Source: Lysobacterales bacterium
Lineage (GTDB): Bacteria > Pseudomonadota > Gammaproteobacteria > Xanthomonadales > Rhodanobacteraceae
NCBI GenBank assembly: GCA_017305135.1
Contig: JAFKNA010000006.1
Location: 124,001 to 188,000, forward strand
DNA length: 64,000 nt
Direction: 5' to 3'
In this document: one piece after another, positions 22,306-31,143 of the stretch
Position numbering within the stretch: the stretch's first letter is position 1
Layout: each line of letters begins with the position of its first letter
Translations under genes and position numbers: made by a program
Notes under the pieces: generated by a model
Seen by the model: only the letters and a program-made list of their open reading frames with translations
What the model was told of the DNA's origin: nothing
Databases searched by the model: none

Positions 22306-23999
22306 GGCTGCTGCGCGGCATCTTCGCGGGCGTGGTATCGCTGCCGGGCGCCGTCGTGGCGGTTCCGGGCCGGGCTGCCGCGCGCCGTCGGTCGCTGCCG
22401 GCCGGTCCGGCCCTTGGCAACGGACTGGCGCTGCTTGTGCTCGCCGCGCTCGCGGCCTGGCTGCTGCCGCTGCAGGGCGATTTCGCGCTGCTGCCGGTGC
22501 CGGCCGCGCGTGATCTTTCCGCCGCCGGCGCCATCCTGGTCGCCTATGCCGGGCTGCTGCTGGCGTTCCGCCCGCGCCGCGAAGGCGGGGTGGCTGCCAG
22601 GACCGACGGCGCGACCACCCTGCTGGTCGCCCATGCCAGCCAGACCGGCTTCGCCGAAGAACTGGCTGCGCGTACCGCGACGCTGGTGCGGGGCTCCGGA
22701 CGATCCGTTCGCGTCGTCGCCCTTGGCGAACTCGACGCGGCGGGCCTCGCTGCGGCCGGCGAACTCCTGATCATCGCCAGCACCACCGGCGATGGCGATG
22801 CGCCCGATTCCGCCATGGCGTTCGTCTGCGACGTGCTCGGCCGCAAGACCGACCTCCGCCCGCTGCGCTACGGCCTGCTGGCGCTCGGTGATTCGTCCTA
22901 CCGCCACTACTGCGCCTTCGGCCGCCAGCTCGATGCCTGGCTGCGCGAATCGGGTGCCGCGCCGCTGTTCGAGCCGATCGAGGTCGACGATGGCGACGAG
23001 GAGGCACTCGTCCGCTGGCAACTGGATGTCGCCAGGCTCGCCGCCACGACGGCCCCCGACGCCTGGCGCGAGCCGGAATTCTCGAACTGGCGCCTCGCCG
23101 AGCGGCGCCTGCTGAATCCGGGCAGCGAGGGCGGTCCGTGCTTCCACCTCGCGCTGGTGCCGCAGGCGGGAGGCCTGCCGGCATGGCAGGCCGGCGACAT
23201 CGCCGTGATCCAGCCACGCCATGCGCGGGCCGCGGTCGAGGGCTGGCTGGCGGAAGTCGCGATGGACGGAGCCGCGACGGTCGCGGTATCGGGCGGATCG
23301 TTCACGCTGCGCGAGCTTGCGGCCCGCAGCCAGTTGCCACCGGCCGAAGATTGCCGCGGGCGGTTGCCGGCGGACATCGCCCGCCTGCTGCGACCGCTGG
23401 CGTCGCGCGAGTATTCGATCGCCTCGCTGCCGCAGGACGAGGCGATCCAGCTCCTGGTACGCCAGGTGCGCGGCACCGACGGCTCGCTTGGCGTGGGCAC
23501 CGGATGGTTGACCGAACACGCGGAGGTCGGCGCGGAAATCATCCTGCGCGTGCGCAGCAACGCGAATTTCCACGGCCCGCCGGACGCCCGCCCACTGATC
23601 CTGATCGGCAACGGCAGCGGCATGGCCGGCCTGCGTGCGCTCCTCAAGCAGCGTGTCGCCGCCGGCCAGCGCCGCAACTGGATGCTGTTCGGCGAGCGCT
23701 GCGCGGACTGCGACTTCTACTATGCCGAGGACATCCGCCGCTGGCAGGCGGAAGGCTTCGTCGATCGCCTGGACCTCGCCTTCTCGCGCGACGAGCCGGC
23801 CCGCGTCTACGTGCAGGATCGCCTGCGCGCCGCGGCGCCGATGCTGCGCGCCTGGGTCGATGCCGGCGCATCGATCTACGTCTGCGGCAGCCTCGCCGGC
23901 ATGGCCCCCGGCGTCGAGGAAGTGCTGGTCGAAAGCCTCGGACGCGCCGGCCTCGACCGCCTCATCGCCGAGCGCCGCTACCGGCGGGATGTGTACTGA
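22302..23999 (+). CDS. membrane-anchored CysJ-like flavoreductase (FMN/FAD, NADPH)
   Basis: A 565-residue diflavin reductase with two N-terminal membrane helices (about 38-56 and 70-88). A flavodoxin domain (VAHASQTGFAEELAART, IIASTTGDGDAPDSA, LALGDSSYRHYCAFG) binds FMN. A ferredoxin-NADP reductase domain has the FAD motif REYSIAS, the NADP site ILIGNGSGMAGLRALLKQ and YVCGSLAGMAPGVEEVLVE. Annotated relatives are called sulfite reductase alpha, but no sulfite reductase beta gene is here; the membrane anchor and neighbours suggest it feeds NADPH electrons to the PepSY protein and the flavinylated DUF2271 protein. Last gene of the operon. Confidence 0.9.
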   Translation: MRLLRGIFAGVVSLPGAVVAVPGRAAARRRSLPAGPALGNGLALLVLAALAAWLLPLQGDFALLPVPAARDLSAAGAILVAYAGLLLAFRPRREGGVAARTDGATTLLVAHASQTGFAEELAARTATLVRGSGRSVRVVALGELDAAGLAAAGELLIIASTTGDGDAPDSAMAFVCDVLGRKTDLRPLRYGLLALGDSSYRHYCAFGRQLDAWLRESGAAPLFEPIEVDDGDEEALVRWQLDVARLAATTAPDAWREPEFSNWRLAERRLLNPGSEGGPCFHLALVPQAGGLPAWQAGDIAVIQPRHARAAVEGWLAEVAMDGAATVAVSGGSFTLRELAARSQLPPAEDCRGRLPADIARLLRPLASREYSIASLPQDEAIQLLVRQVRGTDGSLGVGTGWLTEHAEVGAEIILRVRSNANFHGPPDARPLILIGNGSGMAGLRALLKQRVAAGQRRNWMLFGERCADCDFYYAEDIRRWQAEGFVDRLDLAFSRDEPARVYVQDRLRAAAPMLRAWVDAGASIYVCGSLAGMAPGVEEVLVESLGRAGLDRLIAERRYRRDVY

Positions 24000-24066
24000 G
24001 TGGCGGTTTGATGATCGGCCAGGCTTGGAAAGCAAGGCTACGCTTGCGCGCAGCTCCACGCGCCAT

Positions 24067-24143
24067 GTAGGAGCGCACCTTGTGCGCGACCGGCGCAGTC
24101 GCCTGTTCGTGCGGCTTTGGTCGCCCACAGGGTGGGCTCCTAT
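24067..24143. repeat. REP pair after the flavoreductase gene
   Basis: GTAGGAGCGCACC followed by TTGTGCGCGAC (24067-24090) faces an inverted copy, GGTCGCCCACAGGG followed by TGGGCTCC (24119-24140). The two could form a large hairpin. The gap of about 220 bases between the reductase and the converging fadH holds nothing else that I can see. Confidence 0.75.
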
Positions 24144-24221
24144 GGCGCCATGTAAATTCAACACCCTGCGTCCTGTTTGATGAGGGCGGCTCGAGCCGCG
24201 ACGCCTTTCCCATCGTGCCTC

Positions 24222-26237
24222 TCACAATCCCGCCGCGAGCCGCGTGCCCTGCGCGATGGCGCGCTTGGCGTCGAGTTCGGCGGCGACATCCGCGCCGCCG
24301 ATGAGGTGCAGCGGCACGCCGAGCGTGGCGCATTCGGCATGCAGCTGCCGATCGGGTTCCTGCCCGGCGCAGACGACCACGGTGTCAACTTCCAGCACGC
24401 GCGCGGCGCCATCGACGGTGATGTGGAGGCCGGCATCGTCGATGCGCTCGTAGCCGACCCCGCCGAGCTGCCGGACGTGCTTGGCCTTCAGCGTGGCGCG
24501 GTGCACCCAACCCGTGGTGCGGTTGAGACGGCGGCCGAGGCGGCCCGGCGTGCGCTGCAGCAGCCACACCTCGCGAAGCGGCGGTTCCGGCTCGCGCGGG
24601 GCAAGGCCGGCCCGGCTGGCAAGGCGGGTGTCGACGCCCCATTCGCGTGACCAGCGTTCGACGTCGAGCGTCGGCGAGGGCGCCGCCTCGACCAGGAACT
24701 CGGCCATGTCGAAGCCGATGCCGCCGGCGCCGACGATGGCCACCCGCGATCCGACTTCGGCGCCGCCCTGCAGCACCTCGGCGTAGCTCAGCACGTTGGT
24801 GCGTCCGCTGCCCGGAATGTCGACCCTGCGTGGCGTGACGCCGGTGGCGAAGACGACCTCGTCGAAGGCGTCGCGGAGAAGCTCCGGCGTCGCCGTCGTG
24901 TCGAGGCAGAGCTCGATGCCGAGCTGCGCCAGGCGCCGCCCGTAGTAGCGCATGGTGCCGGCGAATTCCTCCTTGCCGGGGATGCGCTTGGCCATGTTGA
25001 ACTGGCCGCCGATCTCGCCCGCCCTTTCGAACAGCGTGACGTGGTGGCCGCGCTCGGCGAGCGTGGTCGCGCAGGCGAGCCCGGCCGGGCCGGAGCCGAC
25101 CACAGCGATGCGCTTGATGCGGGTGGCCGGCGTGATCACCAGTTCCGTCTCGTGGCAGGCGCGCGGATTCACCAGGCAGCTCGCGCGGCGGTTCTCGAAC
25201 ACGTGGTCCAGGCACGCCTGGTTGCAGGCGATGCAGGTGTTGATGTCCTCGCCGCGATCCTCGCGCGCCTTGCGCATCCACTCCGGATCCGCGAGGAAAG
25301 GCCGCGCCATCGACACCATGTCGGCTTCGCCCGCGGCGAGCAGGCGCTCGGCAGTCTCCGGCATGTTGATGCGGTTGCTGGCGATGAGCGGGATCGAGAC
25401 TTCCGCCTTCATCCGTGCGGTGATCCAGGCGAAGGCTGCGCGCGGCACGCTGGTGACGATGGTCGGCACGCGCGCCTCGTGCCAGCCGATACCGGTGTTG
25501 AGGAGGCTCGCCCCGGCCGCCTCGATCCTCCGCGCCAGCGCCACGACTTCCTCCCAGGACTGCCCGTCTTCCACCAGGTCCAGCATCGAGATGCGGTAGA
25601 TGATGAGGAAGTCGGAGCCCACCGCCGCGCGCATGCGGCGCACGATCTCCACCGCGAAGCGCTGGCGGTTCTCCGCCGTGCCGCCCCATTCGTCGCTGCG
25701 CTGGTTGGTGCGCGCGGCGAGGAACTGGTTGATCAGATACCCCTCCGAACCCATCAGCTCCACGCCGTCGTAACCGGCATCCTGCGCGCGCCGCGCGGCG
25801 TTGACGAAGGCCTCGATGGTGCGTTCGACGCCGCGGCTGGACAGCGCGCGCGGCTTGAATGGCGTGATCGGCGACTTGATGGCGGAAGGGGCGACGGCGA
25901 GCGGGTGGTAGCCATAGCGGCCCGCATGCAGGAGCTGCAGGCAGATGCGCGCGCCCTCCGCCTGCACGGCGCGGGTCAGGCGGCGGTGGCGCGGCACCTG
26001 CCAGGGCATGGAGAGGCGGCTGGCGAAAGGCTTCAGCCAGCCCTCGATGTTCGGCGCGAAGCCGCCGGTCACCATCAGCGCCACGCCGCCGCGCGCGCGC
26101 TCGGCAAAATACGCGGCGAGCTTGTCGAAGTCGCGCGCCCGGTCCTCAAGCCCGGTGTGCATCGAGCCCATCAGCACGCGGTTGGGCAGGGTCACCGGGC
26201 CGAGCTTCAGCGGCGTGAAGAGATGCGGATAGCGCAT
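24222..26237 (-). CDS. fadH: NADPH-dependent 2,4-dienoyl-CoA reductase
   Basis: FadH removes double bonds at even positions of unsaturated acyl-CoA so that beta-oxidation can proceed. The 671-residue protein has the old-yellow-enzyme barrel (residues 1-330; LFTPLKLGPVTLPNRVLMGS, LQLLHAGRYGYHP, QFLAARTNQRSDEWGG). The [4Fe-4S] ligands lie in CIACNQACLDHVFENR and ASCLVNPRAC, and an FAD/NADPH half follows (VVGSGPAGLACATTLAERGH, VAIVGAGGIGFDMAEF). ATG at 26237 gives the family start MRYPHLFTPLKLG. It is divergent from acnD. Confidence 0.95.
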   Translation of the reverse strand: MRYPHLFTPLKLGPVTLPNRVLMGSMHTGLEDRARDFDKLAAYFAERARGGVALMVTGGFAPNIEGWLKPFASRLSMPWQVPRHRRLTRAVQAEGARICLQLLHAGRYGYHPLAVAPSAIKSPITPFKPRALSSRGVERTIEAFVNAARRAQDAGYDGVELMGSEGYLINQFLAARTNQRSDEWGGTAENRQRFAVEIVRRMRAAVGSDFLIIYRISMLDLVEDGQSWEEVVALARRIEAAGASLLNTGIGWHEARVPTIVTSVPRAAFAWITARMKAEVSIPLIASNRINMPETAERLLAAGEADMVSMARPFLADPEWMRKAREDRGEDINTCIACNQACLDHVFENRRASCLVNPRACHETELVITPATRIKRIAVVGSGPAGLACATTLAERGHHVTLFERAGEIGGQFNMAKRIPGKEEFAGTMRYYGRRLAQLGIELCLDTTATPELLRDAFDEVVFATGVTPRRVDIPGSGRTNVLSYAEVLQGGAEVGSRVAIVGAGGIGFDMAEFLVEAAPSPTLDVERWSREWGVDTRLASRAGLAPREPEPPLREVWLLQRTPGRLGRRLNRTTGWVHRATLKAKHVRQLGGVGYERIDDAGLHITVDGAARVLEVDTVVVCAGQEPDRQLHAECATLGVPLHLIGGADVAAELDAKRAIAQGTRLAAGL

Positions 26238-26383
26238 GGTGGGCTCGTGTAATGGTGGTCCAACGATGCCCGCCGGCATCCGCTTGCGCAATCACCGGGC
26301 CGCGGCTGCGGGCCGGGGCTGTTCCTGCGACAATGGCCGGTTCATCGCGCCGGTCGCGGCGCCCCGCTGCCTGACGGACGACC

Positions 26384-28993
26384 ATGAACCACGAATTCCG
26401 CAAGCCCCTCGCCGATACCGGCCTCGACTGGTTCGACGCGCGCGCCGCGGTGGACGCGATCCGCCCCGGTGCTTGGGCGAAGCTCCCCTACACCGCGCGG
26501 GTGCACGCCGAGAACATCGTGCGCCGCGCCGACGGCGCGCAGCGGCGGGATTACCTGCGGCAGCTGATCGAACGCCGGCGCGATCTCGATTTCCCCTGGT
26601 TCCCGGCGCGGGTGGTCTGCCACGACATCCTTGGCCAGACCGCGCTGGTGGACCTCGCCGGCCTGCGCGACGCGATCGCCGCGCAGGGTGGTGATCCGGC
26701 GCTGGTCAATCCGGTGGTGCCGGTGCAGCTCATCGTCGATCATTCGCTCGCGGTCGAGTGCGGCGGTTTCGATCCGGACGCGTTCACGAAGAACCGCGCC
26801 ATCGAGGACCGCCGCAACGAGGACCGCTTCCACTTCATCGAGTGGACCAAGCATGCGTTCCGCAACGTCGACGTGATCCCGCCCGGCAACGGCATCATGC
26901 ACCAGATCAACCTGGAGAAGATGTCGCCGGTGGTGTACGTGCAGGACGGCGTGGCCTTCCCCGACACCTGCGTCGGCACCGACAGCCATACCCCGCACGT
27001 CGATGCGCTCGGCGTGATCGCCATCGGCGTCGGTGGCCTCGAAGCGGAGAGCGTGATGCTCGGGCGCGCCTCGTGGATGCGCACGCCGGAGATGGTCGCG
27101 GTGGAGCTGTCCGGACGTCCGCAGCCGGGCATCACCGCCACCGACGTGGTGCTCGCCTTGACCGAGTTCCTGCGCAGGGAACGGGTGGTCGGCGCGTACC
27201 TCGAGTTCCGTGGCGAGGGCGCCGCCGCGCTGACGGTCGGCGACCGCGCGACCATCTCCAACATGGCGCCCGAGTACGGCGCCACCGCGGCGATGTTCTT
27301 CATCGACGACAACACGCTGGAGTACCTCCGCCTCACCGGCCGCACTGACGCGCAGGTGGCGCTGGTCGAAACCTACGCGAAGACGGCGGGCCTGTGGGCC
27401 GACCAGCTCGGCGGCGCCGAGTACGATCGCACGCTCCATTTCGCCCTGTCCGGCGTGGTGCGCAACATGGCCGGGCCGTCCAATCCGCACCGTCGACTGC
27501 CGGTCGCCGAACTCGCCGAACGGGGCGTCGCGCAGAACCTCGAACAGGCCCGCAGCGAAGAGGCCGCTGGCCTGCTGCCGGACGGCGCCGTGATCATCGC
27601 CGCCATCACCAGCTGCACCAACACCTCCAACCCGCGCAACGTGATCGCCGCCGGGCTGCTGGCGCGGAATGCCAATGCGCGCGGCCTGCTGCGGAAGCCG
27701 TGGGTGAAGACCTCGCTGGCGCCGGGCTCGCGGGTGGTCGAAGCCTATCTCGAGGAAGCCGGCCTGCTGCCGGAGCTCGAGCAGCTTGGCTTCGGCATCG
27801 TCGGCTTCGCCTGCACCACCTGCAACGGCATGAGCGGCGCGCTCGATCCCGCCATCCAGCAGGAGATCGTCGCCCGCGACGTGCACACCGCGGCGGTGCT
27901 GTCCGGCAACCGCAACTTCGACGGCCGCATCCATCCCTACGCCAGGCAGGCCTTCCTGGCCTCGCCGCCGCTGGTGGTCGCCTACGCCATCGCCGGCACC
28001 ATCCGCTTCGACATCGAGAAGGACGTGCTCGGCGTGGACGCTGAGGGCAACCCGGTGCGCCTCAAGGACATCTGGCCGTCGGACGCCGAGATCGACGCCA
28101 TCGTCAAGGCCTCGGTGAAGCCCGAGCAGTTCCGCCGTGTCTACGAACCGATGTTCCGGATCGCCGTGGAGCAGGGCGCGAAGGTGGCGCCGCTCTACGA
28201 CTGGCGGCCGATGAGCACCTACATCCGCCGACCGCCCTACTGGGAAGGCGCGCTGGCCGGCGCGCGCACGCTGGCCGGCATGCGTCCGCTGGCGGTCCTC
28301 GGCGACAACATCACCACCGACCACATCTCGCCTTCCAATGCGATCCTGGCGACCAGCGCCGCCGGCGAATACCTCGCGCGCATGGGCCTGCCGGAGGAGG
28401 ACTTCAACTCCTACGCCACCCATCGCGGCGACCACCTCACCGCGCAGCGGGCGACCTTCGCCAATCCGAAGCTCATCAACGAGATGGCCATCATCGATGG
28501 CGCGGTAAAGCAGGGTTCGCTGGCACGCATCGAGCCGGAGGGCGAGGTCACCCGCATGTGGGAGGCGATCGAGGCCTACATGGAGCGCGGCCAGCCGCTG
28601 ATCATCGTTGCCGGCGCCGACTACGGCCAAGGGAGTTCCCGCGACTGGGCCGCCAAGGGCGTTCGCCTGGCCGGCGTCGAGGCCATCGTCGCGGAAGGCT
28701 TCGAGCGCATCCACCGCACGAACCTGGTCGGCATGGGCGTGCTGCCGCTGGAGTTCCAGCCCGGCACCACGCGCAAGACGCTGGCGCTCGATGGCACTGA
28801 AACCTATGACGTCCACGGCACCCGCGCGCCGGGCGCGACGCTCATGCTGGCGATCCACTGCCGGAGTGGCGAGACGATCGAGGTGCCGGTCACCTGCCGT
28901 CTCGATTCCGACGAGGACGTCGCCATCTACGAGGCCGGCGGCGTGCTGCAGCGCTTCGCACAGGATTTCCTGGCGGCGGCGAAGGCCGCGTAA
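26384..28993 (+). CDS. acnD: Fe/S-dependent 2-methylisocitrate dehydratase AcnD
   Basis: AcnD dehydrates 2-methylcitrate in propionate breakdown, working with PrpF. The 869-residue aconitase-family protein opens with KPLADTGLDWFDARAAVDAI, the AcnD type rather than AcnA. The cluster ligands are Cys411 (AAITSCTNTSNP), Cys477 and Cys480 (CTTCNG). The swivel domain carries GDNITTDHISPSNAI and DYGQGSSRDWAAKGVRLAGV. prpF follows, but two toxin-antitoxin genes lie between, and prpB and prpC are not upstream, where fadH diverges instead. Expected to act in the cytoplasm. Confidence 0.95.
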   Translation: MNHEFRKPLADTGLDWFDARAAVDAIRPGAWAKLPYTARVHAENIVRRADGAQRRDYLRQLIERRRDLDFPWFPARVVCHDILGQTALVDLAGLRDAIAAQGGDPALVNPVVPVQLIVDHSLAVECGGFDPDAFTKNRAIEDRRNEDRFHFIEWTKHAFRNVDVIPPGNGIMHQINLEKMSPVVYVQDGVAFPDTCVGTDSHTPHVDALGVIAIGVGGLEAESVMLGRASWMRTPEMVAVELSGRPQPGITATDVVLALTEFLRRERVVGAYLEFRGEGAAALTVGDRATISNMAPEYGATAAMFFIDDNTLEYLRLTGRTDAQVALVETYAKTAGLWADQLGGAEYDRTLHFALSGVVRNMAGPSNPHRRLPVAELAERGVAQNLEQARSEEAAGLLPDGAVIIAAITSCTNTSNPRNVIAAGLLARNANARGLLRKPWVKTSLAPGSRVVEAYLEEAGLLPELEQLGFGIVGFACTTCNGMSGALDPAIQQEIVARDVHTAAVLSGNRNFDGRIHPYARQAFLASPPLVVAYAIAGTIRFDIEKDVLGVDAEGNPVRLKDIWPSDAEIDAIVKASVKPEQFRRVYEPMFRIAVEQGAKVAPLYDWRPMSTYIRRPPYWEGALAGARTLAGMRPLAVLGDNITTDHISPSNAILATSAAGEYLARMGLPEEDFNSYATHRGDHLTAQRATFANPKLINEMAIIDGAVKQGSLARIEPEGEVTRMWEAIEAYMERGQPLIIVAGADYGQGSSRDWAAKGVRLAGVEAIVAEGFERIHRTNLVGMGVLPLEFQPGTTRKTLALDGTETYDVHGTRAPGATLMLAIHCRSGETIEVPVTCRLDSDEDVAIYEAGGVLQRFAQDFLAAAKAA

Positions 28994-29020
28994 AGTGGCG
29001 CCAGGCACGGGAGCGCAGGC

Positions 29021-29416
29021 ATGGACCGGGACGCATTGATCAACAGCATCAGGGCACGCCTGCCGGCGCTGCTGGCGATCCATGCCTTCGGCAGCCGCAT
29101 TGAAGGCACGCACCGTGCCGACAGCGACCTGGATCTCGCCGTGCTGGTCGAGGGCTATGCCGATCCGCTGCTGCTCTGGGAACTCGCCGGCGATCTTGCC
29201 GACATCGCCGGCACCCACGTCGACCTGCTCGACTTCCGCGCGGCATCCACGGTGATGCAGCACCGGATACTCACCGCTGGCGAACGCTGGTGGGCGCGCG
29301 ACGGCCAGGCGGACCTGTATGAAGCGGCGGTCCTCAGCGAAAAGCTCGAACTCGACCGCGCGCGCGCCGGATTGCTGCGCGACATCCAGGAACGGGGCAG
29401 CGTCCATGGCCGATGA
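29021..29416 (+). CDS. mntA: MntA-type nucleotidyltransferase antitoxin
   Basis: A 131-residue minimal nucleotidyltransferase of the HepT/MntA system. The motif G24-S25-x10-D36-x-D38 is complete (FGSRIEGTHRADSDLDLAVL), as needed for transfer of AMP. In studied systems the antitoxin adds AMP units to a tyrosine of HepT and so silences it. The ATG lies 27 bases after acnD, and the 3' end overlaps hepT by 11 bases, the normal order for this pair. It is unusual in sitting within a metabolic operon. Confidence 0.9.
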   Translation: MDRDALINSIRARLPALLAIHAFGSRIEGTHRADSDLDLAVLVEGYADPLLLWELAGDLADIAGTHVDLLDFRAASTVMQHRILTAGERWWARDGQADLYEAAVLSEKLELDRARAGLLRDIQERGSVHGR

Positions 29417-29828
29417 CGTCCTCATCAACAAGGCGGCGATCATCGAACGCTGCGTCGCCCGCGCGCGCGAGGAATATGCCCGCGATCCGGCCAGCTTCGG
29501 CAGCGATTACACCCGCCAGGACGCGGCCATCCTCAACATCCATCGCGCCTGCGAGGCCGCGCTCGACATGGGCCAGCACCTGATCCGGCGTGAGCGGCTG
29601 GGCATTCCACAGAGCGCCCGCGACGTGTTCGCGCTGCTCGCCGACGCGGGCTGGATCGAACCCGCGCTCGCCGACGCGCTGAAGCGCATGGTGGGCTTCC
29701 GCAACATCGCCGTGCACCAGTACCAGGTGCTGCAACTGCCGATCACGATAAGCATCATCGAGCGGCACCTGGACGAGTTCCTCGACTACAGCAAGGCGCT
29801 CCTGCTGCGTGATTCACGCGGGCCGTAG
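29406..29828 (+). CDS. hepT: HepT-type toxin (HEPN ribonuclease)
   Basis: A 140-residue HEPN protein of the DUF86/HepT family, predicted to cut RNA and stop growth when not modified. The active-site motif R-x4-H-x-Y is R99 to Y106 in RNIAVHQY. The tyrosine is the residue adenylylated by MntA in studied pairs. ATG at 29406 is inside the end of mntA; an earlier in-frame ATG would overlap mntA much more. Followed after 33 bases by prpF, so the pair may be cotranscribed with propionate genes. Confidence 0.9.
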   Translation: MADDVLINKAAIIERCVARAREEYARDPASFGSDYTRQDAAILNIHRACEAALDMGQHLIRRERLGIPQSARDVFALLADAGWIEPALADALKRMVGFRNIAVHQYQVLQLPITISIIERHLDEFLDYSKALLLRDSRGP

Positions 29829-29861
29829 GTTCCTTTCACTCTCAATCACAGCTTCCGCAGC

Positions 29862-31040
29862 ATGCACAAGCCCCAGCTCCGCATCCCCGCCACCTACATG
29901 CGCGGCGGCACCTCCAAGGGCGTGTTCTTCCGCCTCGCCGACCTGCCCGAGGCCGCGCAGGTGCCAGGCCCCGCGCGCGACGCGCTGCTGCTGCGCGTGA
30001 TCGGCTCGCCCGATCCCTACGGCAAGCACACCGACGGCATGGGCGGGGCGACCTCCAGCACCAGCAAGTGCGTGATCATCGCGCCGGCTTCGGTGCCAAG
30101 GCACGACGTGGATTACCTCTACGGGCAGGTGTCGATCGACAGCGCCTTCGTCGACTGGTCGGGCAATTGCGGGAACCTCTCGACGGCGGTCGGCCCGTTC
30201 GCCATCGCCAACGGATTCATTCCCGCCGACCGCATCCCGCAGGAGGGCGCGGTGGCGGTGCGCGTCTGGCAGGCCAACATCGGCAAGACCATCATCGTGC
30301 ACGTGCCCGTCGCCAACGGCGAAGTGCAGGAGAGCGGCGACTTCGAACTCGACGGCGTGACCTTTCCGGGCGCCGAGGTGGTGCTGGAGTTCCTCGATCC
30401 ATCGGACGACGAAGGAGAGGGTGGAGCGCTGTTCCCGACCGGAAACCGGGTCGACGAGCTCGATGTACCGGGCCTCGGCCGGCTGCCGGCGACCCTGATC
30501 AGCGCCGGCATCCCGACCGTGTTCGTCAATGCCGCGGACATCGGATTCGACGGCACCGAACTGCAGCCCGCCATCAACGACGACAAGGCGGCGCAGGCGA
30601 AGCTCGAGGCGATCCGCATCGCCGGCGCGATCCGCATGGGCCTGATGCAATCGCCGGTCGATGCGGCGACGCGCCAGCACACGCCAAAGGTCGCCTTCGT
30701 GGCGCCGCCGAAGGGCTACGTCGCATCCAGCGGCAAGACGGTCGAAGCGGCCGACATCGACCTCAACGTGCGCGCCATGTCTATGGGCAAGCTGCACCAC
30801 GCCATGATGGGCACCTGCGCGGTGGCGATCGGCACCGCCGCGGCGGTTCCCGGCACGCTGGTCAACCGCGCAGCCGGCGGCAGCGAGCGCAACGCCGTGC
30901 GCTTCGGCCATCCATCCGGGACGCTTCGCGTCGGCGCCGAGGCCCGCCAGGTGGACGGTCGCTGGAGCGTCACCAAGGCGATCATGAGCCGCAGCGCACG
31001 CGTGCTGATGGAAGGCGCCGTGCGCGTGCCGGCGGTGTAG
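29862..31040 (+). CDS. prpF: 2-methylaconitate isomerase PrpF
   Basis: PrpF converts the trans product of AcnD to the cis 2-methylaconitate used in the rest of the cycle, so acnD and prpF always work as a pair. The 392-residue protein has the diaminopimelate-epimerase-like double fold: RIPATYMRGGTSKGVFFR with the family cysteine-free start, VDWSGNCGNLSTAVGPFA with the catalytic cysteine, and SMGKLHHAMMGTCAVAIGTAA. The toxin-antitoxin pair separates it from acnD; prpD-like follows after about 100 bases. Confidence 0.94.
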   Translation: MHKPQLRIPATYMRGGTSKGVFFRLADLPEAAQVPGPARDALLLRVIGSPDPYGKHTDGMGGATSSTSKCVIIAPASVPRHDVDYLYGQVSIDSAFVDWSGNCGNLSTAVGPFAIANGFIPADRIPQEGAVAVRVWQANIGKTIIVHVPVANGEVQESGDFELDGVTFPGAEVVLEFLDPSDDEGEGGALFPTGNRVDELDVPGLGRLPATLISAGIPTVFVNAADIGFDGTELQPAINDDKAAQAKLEAIRIAGAIRMGLMQSPVDAATRQHTPKVAFVAPPKGYVASSGKTVEAADIDLNVRAMSMGKLHHAMMGTCAVAIGTAAAVPGTLVNRAAGGSERNAVRFGHPSGTLRVGAEARQVDGRWSVTKAIMSRSARVLMEGAVRVPAV

Positions 31041-31143
31041 TCCCCGCTCGTACCGCGGCAGGCGGCCCGCATCGGGCCGCGCCGGTGCCGACGTGCGATG
31101 ATGGCGGGCCTCGCGTCGCAAGGCGCACCAGCGAGGACCAGCC

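Noticed and set aside
22302-23999. True sulfite reductase alpha subunit (CysJ)
   Set aside because: The domain order is similar, but it has membrane helices, no CysI gene is adjacent, and the neighbours are ApbE and PepSY proteins.
26342-29443. 1033-codon leftward frame opposite acnD
   Set aside because: Antisense to a clear aconitase-family gene; composition is the mirror of that gene and no domain is visible.
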